Assembly: GCF_002803155.1 (NCBI RefSeq)
Contig: NZ_NNBP01000012.1
Location: forward strand, 62,001-126,000
Origin: Streptomyces sp. CB02959
GTDB taxonomy: Bacteria > Actinomycetota > Actinomycetes > Streptomycetales > Streptomycetaceae
Direction of reading: 5' to 3'
DNA length: 64,000 nucleotides
Positions 59,329 through 64,000 of this stretch are shown here, one piece after another. Both the position numbers and the translations under genes were made by a program. Under the pieces are notes generated by a model. It searched no databases. It was not told where the DNA came from and saw nothing but the letters and a program-made list of their open reading frames with translations. Each line of letters opens with the position of its first letter. The first letter of the stretch is position 1.

Positions 59329-60216
59329 CTAGAGCAGCCCCACGGCGGTGTCGACCGCGGCCGCCACATCGCCGTCCGCCGGATAGAGGAGCGAGCGGCC
59401 GACGACCAGGCCGTGCACGGTCGGCAGCCGGAGCGCCTTGCGCCACTTCTCGTAGGCGGCTTCCTGCTCCCGCACCGTCCCGCCGACGTCGCCACCGAGG
59501 AGGACGACGGGCAGGGTGGAGGTCTCGCAGACCCGGGCCATCGCGTCGGGGTCGTCGGTGACCGGCAGCTTCAACCAGGTGTAGGCGGACGTACCGCCGA
59601 GGCCGGAGGCGATGGCGACGGAACGGGTGACGGCTTCCGGGCTGAGGTCGTTGCGGACCGCGCCGTCTATCCGCCGGGAGAGGAACGGTTCGACGAACGT
59701 GGGGAGTCCGCGTTCCGCCATCGCGTCGATGGCGCGGGCGGTGGCCTCCAGAGTGGTCAGCGAACCGGGGTCCTCGTAGTCGATGCGCAGCAGCAGCTTG
59801 CCCGCGTCGAAGCGGAGTCGGGCGATGTCCTGGGGGCGGTGGCCGGTGAACCGGTCGTCCATCTCGAAGGCGGCGCCCGCGATCCCGCCGCGGTTCATGG
59901 AGCCCATGACGACCTTGCCTTCGAGGGCGCCGAGCAGCAGCAGGTCCTCCAGGATGTCGGCGGTGGCCAGCACTCCGTCGACACCGGGCCGGGACAGCGC
60001 CAGGACCAGCCGTTCGAGCAGGTCCAGGCGGTTGGCCATGGCCAGTTGGCGGTCGCCGACGGCGAGCGCGCCCCGGGCCGGATGGTCGGCGGCGACGATC
60101 ATCAGCCGGCCGCTGTCGCCGAGCAGCGGGCGACGGGCGCGGCGGGCGGCGGCCTCCGCGACGGCTTCGGGATGCCGGGCCCGCAGCGCCGGGAGGTCAC
60201 TGATCCGAGGAGTCAA
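59329..60216 (-). CDS. Class I-type aldolase of the inositol pathway (Cgl0159 family)
   Basis: This 295-residue TIM-barrel protein probably splits 2-deoxy-5-keto-gluconate 6-phosphate into dihydroxyacetone phosphate and malonate semialdehyde, the IolJ step. It resembles the Cgl0159-like aldolases found in actinobacterial iol operons. Recognisable strands are LMIVAADHPARGAL, VDGVLATADILEDLL, LLLRIDYEDPGS, TFVEPFLSRR and LPVVLLGGDVGG. It lies between iolC and iolB in the leftward operon. Function by family and context; the catalytic lysine is a guess (TYTWLKLPV region). Confidence 0.82.
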   Translation of the reverse strand: MTPRISDLPALRARHPEAVAEAAARRARRPLLGDSGRLMIVAADHPARGALAVGDRQLAMANRLDLLERLVLALSRPGVDGVLATADILEDLLLLGALEGKVVMGSMNRGGIAGAAFEMDDRFTGHRPQDIARLRFDAGKLLLRIDYEDPGSLTTLEATARAIDAMAERGLPTFVEPFLSRRIDGAVRNDLSPEAVTRSVAIASGLGGTSAYTWLKLPVTDDPDAMARVCETSTLPVVLLGGDVGGTVREQEAAYEKWRKALRLPTVHGLVVGRSLLYPADGDVAAAVDTAVGLL

Positions 60217-60307
60217 GACTCAACTCACCTTCTGGAGGACACGAGTGGGGTGGGGCGGAAGCGGGGCAGAGGCGGAGCGGAGGCGGGCGGGCCCACGGGG
60301 AGTCCGC

Positions 60308-61300
60308 TCACCGCCCCGCGAGGAACTCCTCGACCTCTTCGGCCGTCGGCATCGCGGACGAACACGCCAGCCGGGAGGCGACGATCGCCCCGGCGGCATT
60401 GGCGTGATGCATCATCGGCGCCAACTCCCGCCCGGCCAGCAGCCCGTGGCACAACGACCCGCCGAACGCGTCCCCGGCGCCGAGCCCGTTGACCACCTCG
60501 ACGGGGGTGGGCGGCACCTCGGCGGAGCGGCCGTCCCGGTGGACGGCGAGCACGCCCTTCGGCCCCTGTTTGATGACGGCCAGTTCCACGCCCATGTCGA
60601 GCAGCGCCTCGGCGCAGGCTTTCGGGTCCCGCAGGCCGGTGGCGACCTCGGCCTCGTCGATGTTGCCGACCGCCACCGTCGCGTGCCGCAGCGCGGCCTC
60701 GTAGTACGGCCGGGCGGCGGCCATCGCGGCCGCACCGGTCGCCCCGCCGTCCCCGGAGGCACCGCCCTGGCCGCCCCAGAACATCGGCCGCCAGTCCAGG
60801 TCGAAGACGGTGGTGCCCTTGCGGTCGCGGGCCCGCAGTGCGGCCAGTGTGGCGCCGCGGCTCGGCTCCTCGCACAGCCCGGTGCCGGTGACCCAGAAGA
60901 TCCGGGCCGCGCGGATCGCCTCCAGGTCCAGTTCCTCGGGGTGGATGACCAGGTCGGGGGCCTTGGGGCGACGGTAGAAGTAGAGCGGGAAGTCGTCCGG
61001 CGGGAAGATCTCGCAGAACGTCACCGGCGTGGGAAGGCCCGCCACCGGGGTCACCCAGCGGTCATCGACCCCGAAGTCGCGCAGCGCCTGGTGGAGGTAC
61101 TCCCCGAACGGGTCCCGCCCGGTGCGGCTGATGACGGCGGTGCGCCGCCCCAGCCGGGCGGCCGCCACCGCCACATTGGCGGCGGACCCACCGAGGAACT
61201 TCCCGAAGGTCTCCACCTGGGCGAGCGACACCCCGGTCTGCAACGGGTAGATGTCCACCCCGATGCGCCCCATGGTGATCAGGTCGTACGGCTCGGTCAT
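60308..61300 (-). CDS. iolC: 5-dehydro-2-deoxygluconokinase
   Basis: This 330-residue PfkB-family kinase phosphorylates 2-deoxy-5-keto-gluconate with ATP. The PfkB signatures are GKFLGGSAANVAVAAARLG and VNGLGAGDAFGGSLCHGLL (catalytic Asp), with AVIKQGPKGVLAV between them. MTEPYDLITMGRIGVDIYP is the standard start; the ATG at 61300 has AAGGGG 5 nt upstream. A loop at about 180-195 is Gly/Ala-rich. It is the first gene of the leftward operon. Confidence 0.95.
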   Translation of the reverse strand: MTEPYDLITMGRIGVDIYPLQTGVSLAQVETFGKFLGGSAANVAVAAARLGRRTAVISRTGRDPFGEYLHQALRDFGVDDRWVTPVAGLPTPVTFCEIFPPDDFPLYFYRRPKAPDLVIHPEELDLEAIRAARIFWVTGTGLCEEPSRGATLAALRARDRKGTTVFDLDWRPMFWGGQGGASGDGGATGAAAMAAARPYYEAALRHATVAVGNIDEAEVATGLRDPKACAEALLDMGVELAVIKQGPKGVLAVHRDGRSAEVPPTPVEVVNGLGAGDAFGGSLCHGLLAGRELAPMMHHANAAGAIVASRLACSSAMPTAEEVEEFLAGR

Positions 61301-61436
61301 AGACGCCCCTTCGGGTCGCCCGGCGCGACGGTGGGTCTCCCCCTGCTCAAGCGAAACCGAGAGCTTGGCGGAGGCCGGCACGGCGGGTCGGTCGATCGGA
61401 ACCGGCTCTCCCTGCCGGTTCCAGCTCCGACCAAAG

Positions 61437-61487
61437 GTCTAACGGGCACACACAAACCCTGTCAACAGTTTGTCCTTACATTATGAC
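61437..61487 (-). promoter_or_regulatory. iolC promoter and upstream regulatory block
   Basis: TTGACA (61465-61460) and TTAGAC (61442-61437) are 17 bp apart on the minus strand. A block starting GTCATAATGTAAGGAC lies directly upstream of the -35 (61487-61460 overall). It matches the block in front of the divergent gene at 22 of 28 positions. Confidence 0.65.
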
Positions 61488-61590
61488 CTCAACCACTCCA
61501 CCTCGGCCATCAATCCCGCCCGCCACTCGCACCTCCCCCACCCCTCCCCCACCACCCCTGCGCCCCGCCACTCCACCCCCAAGTCATTAC

Positions 61591-61618
61591 GTCCTTATGT
61601 CAGGACGAAGTCTTGACA
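61591..61618 (+). promoter_or_regulatory. Palindromic operator and -35 of the iolE-like promoter
   Basis: CGTCCT-TATGTC-AGGACG (61590-61607) is a perfect inverted repeat placed directly before TTGACA (61613-61618). The same block lies in front of the iolC promoter. The -10 is weak (GAGGCT about 17 bp on). One regulator probably controls both divergent iol units. Confidence 0.65.
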
Positions 61619-61704
61619 CTCCCCAGGGCGGCAGAGAGGCTGTGCCCCACAACCCACCCCAGCGCCTCCCGGTCACCGCCGACCGGCGAGAGGAGAGCCG
61701 CAGC

Positions 61705-62625
61705 ATGTCCGCACCCCGTGCCGCCTCGCCCGTTCTGGACCGCCTCCGCATCGGTTCCGCCCCGGACTCCTGGGGCGTCTGGTTCCCCGACGACGCGCAG
61801 CAGGTCCCCTGGCGGCGCTTCCTGGACGAGGTCGCCGAAGCCGGCTACGAGTGGATCGAACTCGGCCCGTACGGCTACCTGCCCACCGACCCCGCCGCCC
61901 TGCGCGAGGAGACCGACCGCCGCGGCCTCAAGGTCTCGGCCGGCACCATCTTCACCTCGATGCACCACGGCCCGTCCGTATGGGACAAGACCTGGGCGCA
62001 CGTCTCCGAGGTCGCCACCCTCACCCAGGCGATGGGTGCCCGGCACCTCGTCGTCATCCCCTCCTTCTGGCGGGACGACAAGACCGCCGAGATCATCGAG
62101 CCGCCCGAGCTGACCGTCGAGCAGTGGAAGCACCTGACCACCGGCATGGAGCGCCTGGGCAAGCGGGTCCGCGACGAGTTCGGGCTGGACATCGTCGTCC
62201 ACCCGCACGCCGACACCCACATCGACACCGAGGAGCACGTCGAACGCTTCCTCGACGTCACCGACTCCGACCTGGTCAACCTCTGCCTGGACACCGGCCA
62301 CTACGCCTACTGCGGCGGTGACAGCGTCAAGCTGATCCGCACCTACGGCGAACGGATCGGCTACCTCCACCTCAAGCAGGTGGACCCGGACATCCTCAGC
62401 GACGTCGTCGCCAAGGGCACTCCGTTCGGCCCGGCCGTCCAACAGGGCGTGATGTGCGAGCCGCCGCTGGGCGTCCCGGCGCTGCCGCCCGTCCTGGAAG
62501 CCGCCCAGGAGCTGAACGTCGACCTCTTCGCCATCGTCGAGCAGGACATGTACCCGTGCCCGCCCGACCAGCCGTTCCCGATCGCCCAGCGGACGCGCCG
62601 CTTCCTGCGGTCCTGCGGGGCGTGA
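61705..62625 (+). CDS. IolE-like sugar isomerase/dehydratase (TIM barrel)
   Basis: This 306-residue xylose isomerase-like TIM barrel starts RIGSAPDSWGVWFPDD and shows metal-binding residues in IELGPYG, VVHPHADTHIDTEE, LCLDTGHYAYCGGD and YLHLKQVDPD. It fits the IolE/IolH group; the likely role is dehydration of scyllo-inosose or isomerisation between inosose forms. The ATG at 61705 follows AGAGGAGAGCC. It is divergent from iolC and followed by iolG, with which it should form the rightward unit. Confidence 0.87.
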   Translation: MSAPRAASPVLDRLRIGSAPDSWGVWFPDDAQQVPWRRFLDEVAEAGYEWIELGPYGYLPTDPAALREETDRRGLKVSAGTIFTSMHHGPSVWDKTWAHVSEVATLTQAMGARHLVVIPSFWRDDKTAEIIEPPELTVEQWKHLTTGMERLGKRVRDEFGLDIVVHPHADTHIDTEEHVERFLDVTDSDLVNLCLDTGHYAYCGGDSVKLIRTYGERIGYLHLKQVDPDILSDVVAKGTPFGPAVQQGVMCEPPLGVPALPPVLEAAQELNVDLFAIVEQDMYPCPPDQPFPIAQRTRRFLRSCGA

Positions 62626-62779
62626 GTGATTCTCGGTGCGTGGGCGGCGTGCGGGCCTGCGCGCGGAGGAACGGCTTGCGCCGGGGACGGCGCACGTCAG
62701 GGACGGCGTACGCCAGCTACTGCGCGCGCAAGGGACAGCGCGCGTCGACGACAGCGAGACGAAGGACTTGAGGGACGAC

Positions 62780-63898
62780 ATGGGCGAGACGGGCGCGATG
62801 GGAGAGATGCGCGAGATGAGCGAGGCGGGCGTGGCGGGATCGAAGGAATCGAACGGATCGAGTGAGCCGATGGGGACTCAGGGGACGCGGGGGACGCTGG
62901 GCGTTGCGGTCATCGGGACCGGGCGCATGGGGGCCGACCACGTGCGGCGCATCAATGACGTGATCAGCGGGGCCAGGGTGGCGGCGGTGGCCGACATCGA
63001 CGCCGACCGGGCGGAGCGGTTCGCCAAGGGCATCGAGGGCGCCACCGCCTACACCGATCCGGCCGCCGCCATGGACGACCCCGGAGTGGACGCCGTACTG
63101 ATCGCCTCGCCGGGCCCGGCCCATGAGGCGGCACTGCTCGACGCCTTCGCCCGCGACCTGCCGGTGCTGTGCGAAAAGCCGCTGACCCCGGACGCCGCCT
63201 CCGCGCTGCGGATCCTGGAAGCCGAACAGAAGCTCGGCCACCGCCGCGTCCAGGTGGGCTTCATGCGCCGCTACGACGCCGGCTACCGCTCCCTCAAGTC
63301 CCTGCTCGACGAGGGGACTTACGGCCGACCGCTGATGCTGCACAACAAGCACCGCAACGCCGACACCCCGCCCGGCTTCACCAACGCGATGATGATCAAC
63401 GACTCGGTGGTGCACGAGATCGACGTGACCCGCTGGCTGCTCGGCGAGGAGATCACGGCCGTACGGGTCCTGCGGCCGGCACCGACCGGCAACGCGCCGA
63501 AGGGGCTGAGCGACCCGCAGCTGATCCTGTTCGAGACGGCGGGCGGCCAGGTCGTGGACACCGAACTCTTCGTCAACTGCGGCTTCGGCTACCAGGTCGG
63601 CTGCGAGGCGGTCTGCGAGGGCGGCACCGCCCGGATCGGCGACGACCACGGGCTGTTCGTCAACACCGCCGGCCGCTGGGGCGGCACCATCCCCCCCGGC
63701 TTCGTGGAACGTTTCGAGGACGCGTACGACCGGCAGGTGCAGCGCTGGGTGGACGCCACCCGGCGCGGCGAGGTCGAGGGCCCCAGCTGCTGGGACGGCT
63801 ATGCGGCGGCCGCGGTGTGCGAGGCGGGCGTCCTGGCACAGGCCACCGGGGAGCGGGTCGCGGTCGAGTTGATCGAGCGGCCGGCTCTCTATCGGTGA
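62780..63898 (+). CDS. iolG: Gfo/Idh/MocA oxidoreductase, inositol 2-dehydrogenase type
   Basis: This 372-residue NAD-dependent oxidoreductase probably oxidises myo- or scyllo-inositol to the inosose. The NAD motif is VAVIGTGRMGADHVRRI, the EKP motif is LCEKPLT (catalytic lysine), and GFMRRYDAGY and NDSVVHEIDVTRWLLGEE follow. A start at 62780 is chosen for GAGGGA upstream; the first 38 residues are Met/Glu/Gly-rich and variable, so a start near 62870 is also possible. It follows the iolE-like gene after 154 nt. Confidence 0.87.
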   Translation: MGETGAMGEMREMSEAGVAGSKESNGSSEPMGTQGTRGTLGVAVIGTGRMGADHVRRINDVISGARVAAVADIDADRAERFAKGIEGATAYTDPAAAMDDPGVDAVLIASPGPAHEAALLDAFARDLPVLCEKPLTPDAASALRILEAEQKLGHRRVQVGFMRRYDAGYRSLKSLLDEGTYGRPLMLHNKHRNADTPPGFTNAMMINDSVVHEIDVTRWLLGEEITAVRVLRPAPTGNAPKGLSDPQLILFETAGGQVVDTELFVNCGFGYQVGCEAVCEGGTARIGDDHGLFVNTAGRWGGTIPPGFVERFEDAYDRQVQRWVDATRRGEVEGPSCWDGYAAAAVCEAGVLAQATGERVAVELIERPALYR

Positions 63899-63903
63899 AC
63901 CGG

Positions 63904-63926
63904 CGATTCGGCGAATTACCGAATCG
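63904..63926 (+). terminator. 8-bp hairpin after iolG
   Basis: CGATTCGG and CCGAATCG flank a 7-nt AT-rich loop 5 nt past the iolG stop. Downstream, short GCGAAC repeats fill the AT-richer end of the window; no gene is visible there. Confidence 0.6.
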
Positions 63927-64000
63927 GCGAACGAATTAATCAACGAACAGGCGAACAGGCGAACTGCTGAAGAGTCGCAGTTGAACGTTGCCTGCGGCTG

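Overview
The window is high-GC DNA with third-codon-position G/C bias, GTG starts, class E sortase (LAXTG-type) signals, ROK regulators and rare TTA codons. All of this points to a Streptomyces chromosome. The gene order csn operon, PknG cluster, FtsX-type ABC exporter, thioesterase/EttA, LAETG surface protein, SsbB, two large GTPases looks like a core-chromosome segment. From memory it resembles the SCO2657 to SCO2685 region of S. coelicolor; this was not checked by alignment. The part after the tRNA gene looks more accessory.

Region by region. (1) 1-2041: an MscS channel and a small secreted protein, each followed by a hairpin. (2) 2042-8929: a six-gene chito-oligosaccharide (csnR-csnK type) operon of ROK repressor, lipoprotein, two permeases, GH4 enzyme and sugar kinase, with a ROK-type palindrome in front. 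(3) 8946-12359: a TTA-containing helix-turn-helix/coiled-coil regulator, two small orphan genes and a FadR-type GntR regulator. (4) 12901-23414: a serine/threonine phospho-signalling cluster of GlnX-like membrane protein, GlnH-like binding protein, an unknown helical protein, PknG kinase, PP2C phosphatase, a VWA-family protein that has lost its VWA domain, and an FHA protein. (5) 23541-31597: a truncated haemoglobin, then two giant FtsX-type permeases with an ATPase. (6) 31764-41349 (minus strand): an unknown protein, thioesterase, EttA, a TQXA/LAETG surface protein, SsbB and two overlapping dynamin-like GTPases. The leader of ssbB carries six 13-bp repeats and two perfect DnaA boxes. (7) 41653-54316: tRNA-Arg(UCU), a TetR/FAD-monooxygenase pair, an MreB-like actin with an insert, a FUSC exporter, a secreted esterase, an ABC-2 permease with a hydrolase-ABC ATPase fusion, and a membrane protein. 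(8) 54570-63898: divergent myo-inositol catabolism genes (iolC, aldolase, iolB, iolD, iolA to the left; an IolE-like protein and iolG to the right). Both divergent promoters carry nearly the same 28-bp regulatory block.

How it fits together. The csn and iol blocks each import or break down a carbon source under local repression. Regulation of the iol block is by a factor not encoded in this window. In the PknG cluster an extracytoplasmic amino-acid sensor pair (GlnH/GlnX) probably feeds a kinase/phosphatase couple whose output is read by the FHA protein. The VWA-less protein and the helical protein are the unexplained members. I saw no insertion sequences, prophage, CRISPR array or antibiotic biosynthesis core genes.
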